Assembly (NCBI GenBank): GCA_019240475.1
Contig: JAFAYI010000024.1
Location: 248,001 to 312,000 of the forward strand
Direction of reading: 5' to 3'
DNA from: Acidobacteriaceae bacterium
Lineage (GTDB): Bacteria > Acidobacteriota > Terriglobia > Bryobacterales > Bryobacteraceae
Length of the DNA stretch: 64,000 nucleotides
Shown here in pieces: positions 19,018-27,813 of this stretch (its first letter is position 1; the number at the start of each line of letters is the position of its first letter). The translations under genes and the position numbers were made by a program. The notes beneath the pieces are model-generated. The model made no database searches and had not been told where the DNA came from. It saw only the letters and a program-made list of their open reading frames with translations.

Positions 19018-20340
19018 CTAAAATCCATAAAGCTGCCGCGCGTTTTCCCGCATCACCATGTGCGCGATCTGCTTGGCGCGCTCGCTCGTGATCTCGCCAT
19101 CCTGCAGCATGCCCGTAAGCGCCAGTCCCACCGCAAGCCGTCCGTTCCGCGAACCGATCCAGGTTGTCTCTTCCCACCCCACCGTGTCTGAAATTGGGCT
19201 CGCATCCGACCCATACAATACTTTCTCCGGCGCTGTCTCCAAATAGATCCTCACCGCTCGCGCCGCCTCCACCGGGTACCCGAAATACATGAACGCCGAA
19301 ATATCCAGATACACATTCGGCTTCCATATCTCTGCAGCCGCCTCTCGCGCATATGGCCATCCGCCATGTAACATCACGAATTTCGTCTTCCTTAACGAAG
19401 GATCGTTGAACACGCCGTCCAGTTGAATTGGGTTTCCGTTCGCCGCGCGAAAGTAACTGCCCGCGCCCAGCGCGCAATGAATATGCACCGGCATTCCCAG
19501 CCGCCCCGCCTCTTGCGCGATGTGATGAAACATATAATCCTGCAAGATCTTATATTCTTCCGGCGACGCCTCCGAGCCTCGCGCATAAATTGAATACACC
19601 CGCTCCGCGTTCTCCCGCTGCACATCGCGCACCTCGAGCGTCCGCAGATACGCCAGCTCGAATTTCACCGCAACCGCGCCTTGCGCCTTCCAAGTCTCCA
19701 GCCTGTGCGAGACAAAAGCCGTATATTCATCGAAGGTCGCCGGCAAAGCCCGCATCTGCGCGCTCTCCAGATACCCGCTCAGCAGTTGCTCTTCTCGCGT
19801 CAGAAACACTCGATGATCCGGATCCTTCGCCTTCAATCCATCGTTATTCAGCGGAAAAATAAACATGTCCACGAACGGTACCCACCTGAAACGGTCGCTC
19901 GTCAATCCACGCCCCATCGCCACCCGATTGGCCAGCATGATGTCCGTATTCGCCCGGTTGAGCACCCACGCCGGGTACTGATCGCCCTTTTCCCTCGCGA
20001 TTTTGCTTTTTGCCTTTGCCAGCTCGCGCATGTGCTCAGGCGTTCGGTCCGCATAATCGTAGCCAAATAGCGCGTGCCACGCCTCGGGAAAGTACGCGCT
20101 GTCCGCGCTGAATGGCGCCGGCAGGAAAATATCTCCGATGCCTTCCATCGAAAGCGCGTCGTAATCGTGATCTTCTTCGCCCTCCGATACGACTTTCTTC
20201 GGATGCGCGTGATTGTCGATCGCATGAACCTGCCGCAGCTCCGCTTCAATCGCGCTGTCGACATAGACGCTCCGATGCGGCGCGCGCGTGCACGACGCGG
20301 CGACGAGAAAAGCGGCGGCGTACAACGCCCAGCGAGCCAT
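19018..20340 (-). CDS. Amidohydrolase-family lipoprotein
   Basis: 440 residues. The N-terminus (ALYAAAFLVAASC) is a lipoprotein signal with a lipobox cysteine near residue 17. The TIM-barrel hydrolase opens with the metal-binding HxH in IDNHAHPKK, and later has PVHIHCALG, FVMLHGGWPY and LYGSDASP, which supply further metal ligands and the catalytic aspartate. This resembles the Amidohydrolase_2 group. Substrate unknown. The gene lies seven bases after the DsbD-alpha-like gene. Confidence 0.85.
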   Translation of the reverse strand: MARWALYAAAFLVAASCTRAPHRSVYVDSAIEAELRQVHAIDNHAHPKKVVSEGEEDHDYDALSMEGIGDIFLPAPFSADSAYFPEAWHALFGYDYADRTPEHMRELAKAKSKIAREKGDQYPAWVLNRANTDIMLANRVAMGRGLTSDRFRWVPFVDMFIFPLNNDGLKAKDPDHRVFLTREEQLLSGYLESAQMRALPATFDEYTAFVSHRLETWKAQGAVAVKFELAYLRTLEVRDVQRENAERVYSIYARGSEASPEEYKILQDYMFHHIAQEAGRLGMPVHIHCALGAGSYFRAANGNPIQLDGVFNDPSLRKTKFVMLHGGWPYAREAAAEIWKPNVYLDISAFMYFGYPVEAARAVRIYLETAPEKVLYGSDASPISDTVGWEETTWIGSRNGRLAVGLALTGMLQDGEITSERAKQIAHMVMRENARQLYGF

Positions 20341-20347
20341 ACCGGCG

Positions 20348-20797
20348 CTACTCGATCGTAACCGGTACTTTGATATCGATCGTCGCGGGCCGGAAACACA
20401 TTGAACTGTTACATGCCTGGTAGCGCAACTTACCCGTCATCGCGGCGCTTCCTACAGGAGCCGTGCTCGGACTATGGAACTCCGTCTTAATATCGAAAGC
20501 GCCTGTGAAGACATTCAGTAAGTCGCCCCCGACTTTCACCTCTTCCGGCTTCGGATAACTGATCGACTTTGCTTCGAGCGGCCCGCCCATCCACGTGAGT
20601 CTGAGTGGGATCAGGAATTCGTCCTTCGGCTTATCGCTATTCACATGGAAACCGTCGAGCACTTCCACGCGCAGGCTCTCAACCGCCGTGCCTCCTTGTT
20701 TGATCGAGACCATTTGCGGCGGCCGGACCGCCAGCTTATTCTGCTGCGCCGGGCACAACAGCGGCAGCCAGTATACGCAGGCCGCGGCGCGTCCCAT
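20348..20797 (-). CDS. DsbD alpha-domain-like periplasmic thiol protein
   Basis: About 149 residues from the ATG at 20797, chosen because it gives a signal peptide (MGRAAACVYWLPLLCPAQ). The beta-sandwich matches the N-terminal domain of DsbD: LRVEVLDGFHVNSDKP, then TGKLRYQACNSSMCFRP with the paired cysteines spaced CxxxxC. The membrane and thioredoxin domains of full-length DsbD are absent. The start lies 62 bp inside the end of tlpA. Likely it hands electrons to or from the TlpA-like protein; direction unknown. A start at 20863 is possible but lacks a signal peptide. Confidence 0.75.
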   Translation of the reverse strand: MGRAAACVYWLPLLCPAQQNKLAVRPPQMVSIKQGGTAVESLRVEVLDGFHVNSDKPKDEFLIPLRLTWMGGPLEAKSISYPKPEEVKVGGDLLNVFTGAFDIKTEFHSPSTAPVGSAAMTGKLRYQACNSSMCFRPATIDIKVPVTIE

Positions 20798-21341
20798 TCT
20801 CGACGCTCTGCTTCGTCCCAATGAGGCTCTGAATCTCGGAAAGGTATTCATTTTTTCCCGCAAGGCCGATGTGAGGACTGAACGCGAACTTCCCGTCGCG
20901 GTCGATCAAGAACGTCGTCGGCAGCGCGTCTAGTCCGCCATACAGTTGGCTCACCGTCTCATCGCCCAACAGAATACGATAGTTCAGTTTGTGCTCCGTG
21001 ATGTACGGCTTGACAACCTTCCATCCATCGTCGTCCATCGACACGCCCACAACTTCAAACCCTCTCGATTTGAACTCCTGCTCGAATTCAATGAACCACG
21101 GAATTTCGATCTGGCAGGGTCCGCACCACGTCGCCCAAAAGTTCAGCAGCACCACTTTGCCCTTGAAATCCGATAGCTTCACCGGCTTACCCGTGCTGTC
21201 GGTCAGCGTGAAATCCGGCGCGGCTTTCCTGCCCGCCTGATTTGCGGCGCTGCGCGTGTTCGCGGCCGAAGAGGTGCTGGAACAAGAGCACAGCCCCAAG
21301 CCTGCCGCCGCGGCCACGATTGCAAGAAACTTCCGCCTCAC
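20736..21341 (-). CDS. TlpA/ResA-like thioredoxin-fold lipoprotein
   Basis: 201 residues. The N-terminus (MRRKFLAIVAAAAGLGLCSC) looks like a lipoprotein signal. The redox motif is WCGPC in LLNFWATWCGPCQIEIPWF, and the cis-proline loop is ALPTTFLID. Such proteins reduce disulphides in the periplasm, for instance during cytochrome c maturation. The C-terminal 20 residues are encoded in DNA also used by the DsbD-alpha-like gene in another frame. Confidence 0.92.
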   Translation of the reverse strand: MRRKFLAIVAAAAGLGLCSCSSTSSAANTRSAANQAGRKAAPDFTLTDSTGKPVKLSDFKGKVVLLNFWATWCGPCQIEIPWFIEFEQEFKSRGFEVVGVSMDDDGWKVVKPYITEHKLNYRILLGDETVSQLYGGLDALPTTFLIDRDGKFAFSPHIGLAGKNEYLSEIQSLIGTKQSVENGTRRGLRILAAAVVPGAAE

Positions 21342-21386
21342 GTCTTTAGTGTATCGCTCGGGAGTGTGTCGCCCCGCGCGCTCCTG

Positions 21387-22058
21387 CTAGCACTTGCAGC
21401 CCACCTCGAAGCAAGCCTCGAACCATCGCGCCCGCCTCGCCCGCCATCCCCGCCCGAGCGTAAACTCCACATCTTTCTTGATCCCAGAAAACAACCACGC
21501 CGCCGTGTCGCAGAAGCTCTCGCAGGCATAGTCCCGCCACGCCCGCGACTTCGTATCGCAATCGCGCCTCTCCAGGCGTGCCTTCTTCAAATGAGAAGAC
21601 TCCCCCAATTCGCCCCGCGCGCGCCCCTGCTGCTCGGCTTCCAGAATGCTTGAAAACTCCGCGCGCCGCGCGTTTCCCAACCGCCGCCACGCGAAATGAA
21701 AAATCTCGTGCACGAGTATCAGCCGGAATCGTTGCGGCCGCCTCAGCAGCTCGGACTGCACTACAATCTCACGCTCGGGAAGAAAACATGCCGCATACAC
21801 CGGAACGCCGCGCGCTGGATCACCCCACAGCAGCTTCCCGCGATGCACCCTCAACCGCGTTCGGTCGCGCACGCAAATCGGCCTGCCGCTCAAATGCGGC
21901 AAGCTCGCGAACAACTCGCTCCACCGGATATTCGGTTCGCTACTGAGCTGGAGGCTTAGTAGAGGATGAGGTCGACGCGCTCGGCGGGGTCGCTGGAACC
22001 GGCGTTCCACTCGGTCTCTGGAGAGACGGGACGTTGCGCGCGGGTCCATTCGAGGCAT
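21387..22058 (-). CDS. Putative HExxH zinc metallopeptidase
   Basis: The open frame codes for 223 residues, but the start is uncertain: the first 118 bp overlap the parvulin gene, and GTG at 22010 or TTG at 21914 would give 207 or 175 residues. The recognisable feature is HEIFH, a HExxH zinc motif, in RLILVHEIFHFAWRRLG. Downstream CESFCDTAAWLFSG could supply the third ligand. A Cys-rich tail (FEACFEVGCKC) ends the protein. No signal peptide or membrane helix is seen. The family is not recognised. Confidence 0.6.
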   Translation of the reverse strand: MPRMDPRATSRLSRDRVERRFQRPRRARRPHPLLSLQLSSEPNIRWSELFASLPHLSGRPICVRDRTRLRVHRGKLLWGDPARGVPVYAACFLPEREIVVQSELLRRPQRFRLILVHEIFHFAWRRLGNARRAEFSSILEAEQQGRARGELGESSHLKKARLERRDCDTKSRAWRDYACESFCDTAAWLFSGIKKDVEFTLGRGWRARRARWFEACFEVGCKC

Positions 22059-23064
22059 TGAAAAAGTCGGGGTCCTTTACCTCGATCTTATATTTATCGA
22101 GTTCCTGTTTCACCGCCGCCTGGTTTTTCTCGTTGTCCAGCCGCTGCGTTATGCCCGCCCGCGCCTCTTCGAACGGCTGTTTGTGCCGGCTATCCACCTT
22201 TAAGATGAAGAACCCGTTCGGCAGCCGCACCGGCTCCGAGATTCCGCCCGCCTGCAACTGCAACACCGCGCTCTTCACGGCCGGCGGCAGTCCCGCATCG
22301 CCGCTCGTGAAGTTTCCCAGCTCGCCGCCTTTCGCAGCCAACTGTTGATTATCGGATTCCGTCCGCGCAAGCGCCGCAAAATCCGCGCCCGTCTTCAGCT
22401 TCTTCTCTAAATCGTCCGCCTTCTGGCGCGCCTGCTCTTCCGTCCGGTTGTTTCCGCCATTCGCCGAAGCGGGCGTCCCCGGAGCGCTAAAAGAAATGAA
22501 GATCCCGCTCAGCTTGAACTGATCGAAATCGCCCGGATGCGCGTCGTAATACTGCTTCGGATCCTCCGTCGGCGTCCCCGGTGTTCCGCTCGCTACCTTG
22601 TTCAAATACGCCTGCGTCAGTATGTTCGCCCGCGCCATCCGCAGTTGCTCTTTCCACGGCGACTGCTGATCCAGGCTCATCTTCGTCGCTTCGTCGGCGA
22701 GCTGGTCTTCCATATAAATCTGCTGCACCAAACCCTGCAGATTCGCTTCGAAGCGCCTCCGCTCCTGCGCCGGCAATGGCTTAATCAGGTCCAAAGCCTG
22801 CTTCGCCGTGAGCGGCTTCCCGCCGATCATCGCCACCACCCGGCTAGGGTCCTGGGCCGCCACCGCTTCCGGCCCGCGCGCCTTGAGCGATGCGCTAGGC
22901 GTTTGCGCAGTCGTCGCTGCCCCGCTTGAAGTGGAAGACTGCGCCGGCGCCGATCTGCCGGACGAGCTTTGCCCCGCGGGCGCCGTCGATGTCTGGGAAG
23001 TCCCCTGCGAGAAGGCCAGCGCAGCGCAGGCTGCGAACACAAAAATACCGATACTGCTTTTCAT
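21940..23064 (-). CDS. PpiC/SurA-like parvulin peptidyl-prolyl isomerase
   Basis: 374 residues, with an export signal (MKSSIGIFVFAACAALAFSQ), a low-complexity Ser/Thr/Pro/Ala linker (about 20-60), a SurA-type N-terminal helical chaperone domain, and a parvulin domain near 190-290 (AAKGGELGNFTSGDAGLPPAV, LPNGFFILKV). It likely assists outer-membrane protein folding in the periplasm. A second Pro/Ser/Thr-rich tail follows residue 335. First gene of the minus-strand envelope run. Confidence 0.9.
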   Translation of the reverse strand: MKSSIGIFVFAACAALAFSQGTSQTSTAPAGQSSSGRSAPAQSSTSSGAATTAQTPSASLKARGPEAVAAQDPSRVVAMIGGKPLTAKQALDLIKPLPAQERRRFEANLQGLVQQIYMEDQLADEATKMSLDQQSPWKEQLRMARANILTQAYLNKVASGTPGTPTEDPKQYYDAHPGDFDQFKLSGIFISFSAPGTPASANGGNNRTEEQARQKADDLEKKLKTGADFAALARTESDNQQLAAKGGELGNFTSGDAGLPPAVKSAVLQLQAGGISEPVRLPNGFFILKVDSRHKQPFEEARAGITQRLDNEKNQAAVKQELDKYKIEVKDPDFFNASNGPARNVPSLQRPSGTPVPATPPSASTSSSTKPPAQ

Positions 23065-23138
23065 TCGGAAGATACACCAACTCTAGCATGCGCCCCGCCG
23101 GGCGGCCCCTTGCAGCGGCCTCGCGTCGCCGCCGCCGC

Positions 23139-23501
23139 TTACTGCTGCACCGATGCTTTTTTCAGAGTCGATATGTCCTTGCCCGCGCCGTTTACGTGTA
23201 TGTTGTTGACCACCTGCGCCGCGCCCGCCGCATGCGCCATCCGCGTGGCCGAACCTTTGTGCTGCATCACATTCGTAGTCCCTTCCCAGGTCACTACCCC
23301 ACGCTGTACATGGAACTTGAACCCGTCCTTGCCGATCTTGGATTTCGCCAGCTTCGTTCGAATCGTCGCTTCAATCTGCGAATCGGTCGGCGTCGCCATC
23401 CTCTGCGTGTTCGCGCGCGAACTGGTTCCGGCATTCACCGGCGCCGCCAACCCCGCCGCGAGCATCCCCGCCATCAGAAAAATGGGAAAGAACCTCTGCA
23501 T
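23139..23501 (-). CDS. BON-domain exported protein
   Basis: 120 residues from the ATG at 23501, giving a signal peptide (RFFPIFLMAGMLAAGLAAPVNA). The mature part is one BON domain (SQIEATIRTKLAKSKIG, then GVVTWEG and AAQVVNNIHV). BON domains bind membranes or phospholipid and are found in periplasmic stress proteins such as OsmY. A longer upstream reading lacks a signal and is not used. Confidence 0.85.
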   Translation of the reverse strand: MQRFFPIFLMAGMLAAGLAAPVNAGTSSRANTQRMATPTDSQIEATIRTKLAKSKIGKDGFKFHVQRGVVTWEGTTNVMQHKGSATRMAHAAGAAQVVNNIHVNGAGKDISTLKKASVQQ

Positions 23502-23610
23502 AGACTCCTCCGTTTGTGAGCCATGATCGTAGTGGCAAACGCGCCGCGGAATTCGCACCTCTTTCGCGCTCCCGCCTGCGCCCACGCCTGCCTCCCGGGC
23601 CGCTCTGATC

Positions 23611-24612
23611 TCACTGCGCTCCAGGCGGCCGCGCCGACTGCCTCACCACCAGTCGGGTAGCTACGCGAAACTCCTGCCCCTTCAACTCCGGATCTGCCAT
23701 CATCGCCCACAGCGCATCGAAAGCCGCTTTGCCGATCTCGTTGCGCGCCACCGCCACCGTCGTCAACGCCGGCTGCGTATATTCGGCGAACAAAATATCG
23801 TCGAACCCGACCACCGATAGCTTCTCCGGAACTCGCAGCCCCGCATCGTAGGCCCTATGCAGAACGCCTATCGCCGTCAGATCGTTGCCCGCTACAATCG
23901 CGGTCGGCGCGCGGCCCTCAAACAGCTCCGAACACGCCGCATACGCGCCCTTTACCGTGAAATCCGAATCGATTGTCCGGCTCGGCGCCAGATCCAATCG
24001 CCGCGCCGTATCGATAAACGCCTGCTTCCGCCGTCGCGCCGATGGCAGCCGCGGCGGCCCGCCTATGTAAGTAATCTCCTTATGGCCCAGGCTCGTCAGA
24101 TATTCCAGCGACTCTTCGATCCCGCGCTCGTAATCCACCAAAATGTTACTGATGCTGTGGCCCACGCGCCCCAAATCCAGATACACCGCCGCTATCCGCC
24201 GCGCCGCCAGCATCTCGATCACCGATTGATCGATCTGCGACGTCAATATCGCCACGCCAGGCACCTGCAGCGCCACCAGCCGCTGCACCGCGTTCAACAT
24301 CCGCTCGGAATCGTAATTCGTGTTCAGCACCAGCGCGTCCATCCCATGCAGCAGCGCTTCATCCTGAAACACCGCCGTGATCTCCGGAAAGAATGGATTC
24401 CTCACGTCGGAAATAATCAGTCCCAGGAACGTGCTTTTTCCCCGCGCCAGGTTCCGCGCCGCCTGGTTCTGTGCATACCCGAGCTCCTCCACCGCCATCA
24501 ACACGCGCTGCCGCGTGTGGGGCCGAATCGGCCGTGTCCCATTCAGCACGTGAGATACGGTCGCAATCGATACGCCCGCCCGCGCCGCTACATCCTTAAT
24601 GCTCGAACGCAA
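23611..24612 (-). CDS. LacI-family transcriptional regulator
   Basis: 333 residues. The DNA-binding HTH and hinge are at residues 1-60 (SIKDVAARAGVSIATVSHVL, then RPHTRQRVLMAVEELGY), followed by a periplasmic-binding-protein-like sensor domain. It is divergent from the SDR-GMC-MFS-isomerase operon and is the likely local regulator of it. The sugar ligand is unknown. No perfect long palindrome lies in the 198-bp gap; TTGCGCAA at 24651 is the best short candidate. Confidence 0.95.
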   Translation of the reverse strand: MRSSIKDVAARAGVSIATVSHVLNGTRPIRPHTRQRVLMAVEELGYAQNQAARNLARGKSTFLGLIISDVRNPFFPEITAVFQDEALLHGMDALVLNTNYDSERMLNAVQRLVALQVPGVAILTSQIDQSVIEMLAARRIAAVYLDLGRVGHSISNILVDYERGIEESLEYLTSLGHKEITYIGGPPRLPSARRRKQAFIDTARRLDLAPSRTIDSDFTVKGAYAACSELFEGRAPTAIVAGNDLTAIGVLHRAYDAGLRVPEKLSVVGFDDILFAEYTQPALTTVAVARNEIGKAAFDALWAMMADPELKGQEFRVATRLVVRQSARPPGAQ

Positions 24613-24650
24613 TCGTTCCCCTCCGAAGCCGAGCCGAGCTCTCTCTACCC

Positions 24651-24658
24651 TTGCGCAA
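24651..24658. promoter_or_regulatory. Candidate core LacI-family operator
   Basis: TTGCGCAA, an eight-base perfect palindrome with central CG, 39 bp upstream of the lacI start codon in the divergent gap. LacI-family sites are CG-centred palindromes, but eight bases is short and the site could be chance. Confidence 0.3.
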
Positions 24659-24810
24659 GCGGAGCCATTCGCACAGCCGCGCTCCGCACCCTAACCTCTG
24701 ATGAATATCGATTCCGTGATCTTAACAGCGACCCGGCTTAACTTCCATACCTCCGGTCGCAACGCGGTAGTATGTGGGTCAAGACTCCTCTTTGAGGCCG
24801 CCCCGCCACG

Positions 24811-25593
24811 ATGCCCGCACAATGCGCCCCGCAAGTCTCCGACCTCCAACTCTCGAACAAGGTCGCCCTCATCACCGGTTCCAGCAAAGGCCTCGGCAAG
24901 GCCATGGCTCGCGCGCTTGCCCAGGCGGGCGCCACCATCGCTCTCGTTTCGCGAGACGCCCACAAACTCGGCGAGGTCCAACAGGAGATCCAAGACGCCG
25001 GCGGCCGCGCCTCCCTCTTCGTCGCCGACGTCACCTGCGAGGATCAAGTCGCCCGCCTCGAATCCGACGTCTCCCGCCAGCTCGGTCGCGTCCAGATCCT
25101 CATTAATAACGCCGGCATCAACATCCGAAAAAATCTGATCGATTTCTCGCTCGACGAATGGCGCAGTGTCCTCGACACAAACCTCACCAGCGTCTTCCTG
25201 ATGTGCCGCGCCTTCGTCCCGCGCATGCGCGGCGCTGGTTACGGCCGAATTCTGAACATGACCTCCATCATGAGCCATGTCTCGCTCCCCGGCCGCACCG
25301 CTTATTCTTCGAGCAAAGCCGCCCTCCTCGGCTTGATCCGCGCTCTCGCTCTCGAACTAGCCCCGGAAGGCATTACTGTGAACGGCATCAGCCCCGGCCC
25401 CTTCGCCACCGAAATGAACCTTCCCCTGATGAACAACACCGAAGCCAATGCGCAATTCCTGGCCAGCATCCCGGCCGGTCGCTGGGGCAAAGTTGAAGAG
25501 ATCGGCGCTCTCGCCGCCTATCTCTGCTCCGATGCCGCCGGCTTCATCACCGGAACCGACATCGTGATCGATGGCGGCTGGTGCGCCAAGTGA
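24811..25593 (+). CDS. SDR-family oxidoreductase (gluconate-5-dehydrogenase-like)
   Basis: 260 residues. It has TGSSKGLGKAM for cofactor binding, INNAGINIRK, and the active-site MTSIMSHVSLPGRTAYSSSK with the Tyr-x-x-x-Lys pair. The C-terminus ends FITGTDIVIDGGW, typical of classical SDRs. Similar enzymes interconvert keto and hydroxy sugars or sugar acids. First gene of the five-gene plus-strand operon; its stop overlaps the next GTG. Confidence 0.92.
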   Translation: MPAQCAPQVSDLQLSNKVALITGSSKGLGKAMARALAQAGATIALVSRDAHKLGEVQQEIQDAGGRASLFVADVTCEDQVARLESDVSRQLGRVQILINNAGINIRKNLIDFSLDEWRSVLDTNLTSVFLMCRAFVPRMRGAGYGRILNMTSIMSHVSLPGRTAYSSSKAALLGLIRALALELAPEGITVNGISPGPFATEMNLPLMNNTEANAQFLASIPAGRWGKVEEIGALAAYLCSDAAGFITGTDIVIDGGWCAK

Positions 25594-26138
25594 CTCGCCG
25601 CGACGCAGCCTGGGCCATCGCGCGCGCGGCCGCCGTCGCCGCTGCCCCCGAGTTCCTGAACGCGTGGTTGCCTCAAACTCCCTCCGCCGCCCCGCCGGAG
25701 CCCGATCGCTGGTCTAATTACCAGCCTCGGTTTTTCTCCGCCGACGAAATCAAAGCGCTCGATGTATTCACTTCCATCCTCATTCCCACCGACGAAACTC
25801 CCGGCGCCCGCGAAGCCCACGTCGTCCCCTTCGTCGATTTCGTCGTCAACGCCGCCTCCGAATACGAACCCAGCCTGCAGCAGGATTGGCGCGCCGCGCT
25901 TCGCGTTCTTCATGAACGACGCTTCCTCGAACTCACTGCCGGCGAACAACTCGCCCTGGTCGAAAAAATGTCTCATCCCGAAGATCACGATCACGATGCC
26001 TTCCAACTCGTCAAGGACATGACCGTGCATGCGTTCTACACCTCGCGCGCCGGCCTGATCGACGTGCTCGAATATCAAGGCAATGCCTACCTCACGCAAT
26101 TTCCGGGCTGCGCCCACCCGGAGCACCATCGGGTGTGA
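25590..26138 (+). CDS. Gluconate 2-dehydrogenase subunit 3-family, Tat signal
   Basis: 182 residues from a GTG at 25590 that forms a GTGA overlap with the SDR stop; GTG at 25581 would add only three residues. The N-terminus TRRDAAWAIARAAAVAAA is a twin-arginine signal. The rest matches the small subunit of membrane or periplasmic GMC dehydrogenases (FFSADEIKALDVFTSILIPT). In known relatives this subunit carries the Tat signal for the flavin subunit encoded next to it. The cytochrome c subunit often found with such pairs is missing here. Confidence 0.88.
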   Translation: MTRRDAAWAIARAAAVAAAPEFLNAWLPQTPSAAPPEPDRWSNYQPRFFSADEIKALDVFTSILIPTDETPGAREAHVVPFVDFVVNAASEYEPSLQQDWRAALRVLHERRFLELTAGEQLALVEKMSHPEDHDHDAFQLVKDMTVHAFYTSRAGLIDVLEYQGNAYLTQFPGCAHPEHHRV

Positions 26139-26157
26139 CGGCAAGCTCCCAATCGCC

Positions 26158-27813
26158 ATGGAATCATTCGATGCGGTGATTGTCGGTTCCGGCGCCTGCG
26201 GCGGTTGGGCCTGCATGCAGTTGGCCGAGGCCGGGTTCAAAGTGCTGCTGCTCGAAGCCGGCGCCGAAATCGATCCCAACCGCGAATTCCACCACCGCTG
26301 GCCCTACCAACTGCCGTTCCGCGGCGCCGGCCAACCAGGTTTCTTGCGCAAGTACTACCCGGGCGCGACCGAATTCAATTACCGCATCATGATCGATGAC
26401 CGCGAGAACCCCTACACCACTCCGCCCGATCAACCCTTCCGCTGGATTCGCTCTCGCATCCTCGGCGGCCGCACTCTGCATTGGTCTCGCGCCTCCGATC
26501 GCATGTCCGATCTCGAATTCAAAGCCGCTTCGCGCGACGGCTACGGCGACAATTGGCCCATTTCTTATGCCGACATCGCTCCCTATTACGATCGGGTCGA
26601 GCGCTTCATCGGAGTCAGCGCCGCGCCCGCCTATCTTCCCCAGTTCCCCGACGGCGCCTTCCTTCCGCCCATGCCGCTCAACTGCGCCGAAACCATATTC
26701 CAATCGGCCTGCGCCAAACTGAAACTTCCCTCCACGCCCCGCCGCGTCGCGCAGCTCACCCGCATGCTCAATCGCCGTCCGCCCTGCCACTATTGCGGCA
26801 ACTGCGTCAACGGCTGCGACGTCGGCGCCATGTTCAACACCATTGCCGTCACGCTTCCGCCCGCGCTTAAAACCGGCAACGTCACCCTGCGCTGCGATTC
26901 CGTCGTAAGCCACGTTCTTATGAACGACGAGAATCGCGCCTCGGGCCTCCGCTACATCGAACGGTTTACCAATCGCATCCTCGAAGTTCGCGCCCCCATC
27001 GTCATTCTTGCCGGCTCCGCTCTCGAAAACACGCGCCTGCTTCTTAATTCGCGCCCCGGCGGCCTTGCCAACAGCGGCGGCGTCCTCGGCCACTATTTGA
27101 TGGATCAAATCGGCGGCGCTGGCGTCACCGGTTTCCTGCCCCCGCTCAAAGGCACGGCGATTCGCAATGACGACGGCAAACTCGGCGGCCTCTACATTCC
27201 CAACTTCTCGAACCTCGGCGCCCGCCCTGGCGCCGCTTCCTTCATCCGCGGTTTCTCCATGAGCGCCTCCGGAGGCGCCGCCGCCTTCCCCGCCTTCGCT
27301 CCTCATCTCCCCGGCTTTGGCTCGCAATATAAGAAGGATGTCAAGCGTCTCTACCCGTCCCACTCCCGCGTCTGGCTCTCAGGCGGCGAGATGCTCGCCC
27401 GCAAAGAAAACTTCGTCGAACTCGATCCCCAAGTCCGCGACAAATGGGGCATTCCGGTTCTAAAGATCCACTGCGCCCATTGCGATAACGACCGCGCCAT
27501 CTACAGCGCTTTCTACGATCGGGCAACCGAACTTTTCCGCGCCGCCGGCGGCGAGATCTTCGACAGCAAACCCTCCATGAGCGTCCCCGGCAGCCTCATC
27601 CACGAGGTCGGCACTTCTCGCATGGGCGCCGATCCGAAGACCAGCGTGCTCAACTCCTTCTGCCAGACCCACGACATCCCCAACCTGTTCGTCTTCGGCG
27701 GCGGCTGCTTCGTCTCCACCGGCGATAAGCATCCAACTCTGACCATGATGGCCCTGACCGCGCGCGGCTGCGATTACTTGATCGATCGCGCCCGAAAGCG
27801 TGAATTCGCATGA
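26158..27813 (+). CDS. GMC-family oxidoreductase (flavoprotein subunit)
   Basis: 551 residues from the ATG at 26158; an upstream in-frame ATG would overlap the previous gene. The FAD-binding motif is VIVGSGACGGW, and SRILGGRTLHWSRAS is the second GMC signature. A Cys cluster, HYCGNCVNGC near residue 210, is common in periplasmic gluconate or glucoside dehydrogenases. The C-terminal active-site region is GDKHPTLTMMAL. It has no signal peptide, so export would depend on the subunit 3 protein. Likely oxidises a sugar or glycoside hydroxyl. Confidence 0.93.
   Translation: MESFDAVIVGSGACGGWACMQLAEAGFKVLLLEAGAEIDPNREFHHRWPYQLPFRGAGQPGFLRKYYPGATEFNYRIMIDDRENPYTTPPDQPFRWIRSRILGGRTLHWSRASDRMSDLEFKAASRDGYGDNWPISYADIAPYYDRVERFIGVSAAPAYLPQFPDGAFLPPMPLNCAETIFQSACAKLKLPSTPRRVAQLTRMLNRRPPCHYCGNCVNGCDVGAMFNTIAVTLPPALKTGNVTLRCDSVVSHVLMNDENRASGLRYIERFTNRILEVRAPIVILAGSALENTRLLLNSRPGGLANSGGVLGHYLMDQIGGAGVTGFLPPLKGTAIRNDDGKLGGLYIPNFSNLGARPGAASFIRGFSMSASGGAAAFPAFAPHLPGFGSQYKKDVKRLYPSHSRVWLSGGEMLARKENFVELDPQVRDKWGIPVLKIHCAHCDNDRAIYSAFYDRATELFRAAGGEIFDSKPSMSVPGSLIHEVGTSRMGADPKTSVLNSFCQTHDIPNLFVFGGGCFVSTGDKHPTLTMMALTARGCDYLIDRARKREFA

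Noticed and set aside
26164..27363. 399-codon open frame opposite the GMC gene
   Set aside because: Shadow of the GMC oxidoreductase.
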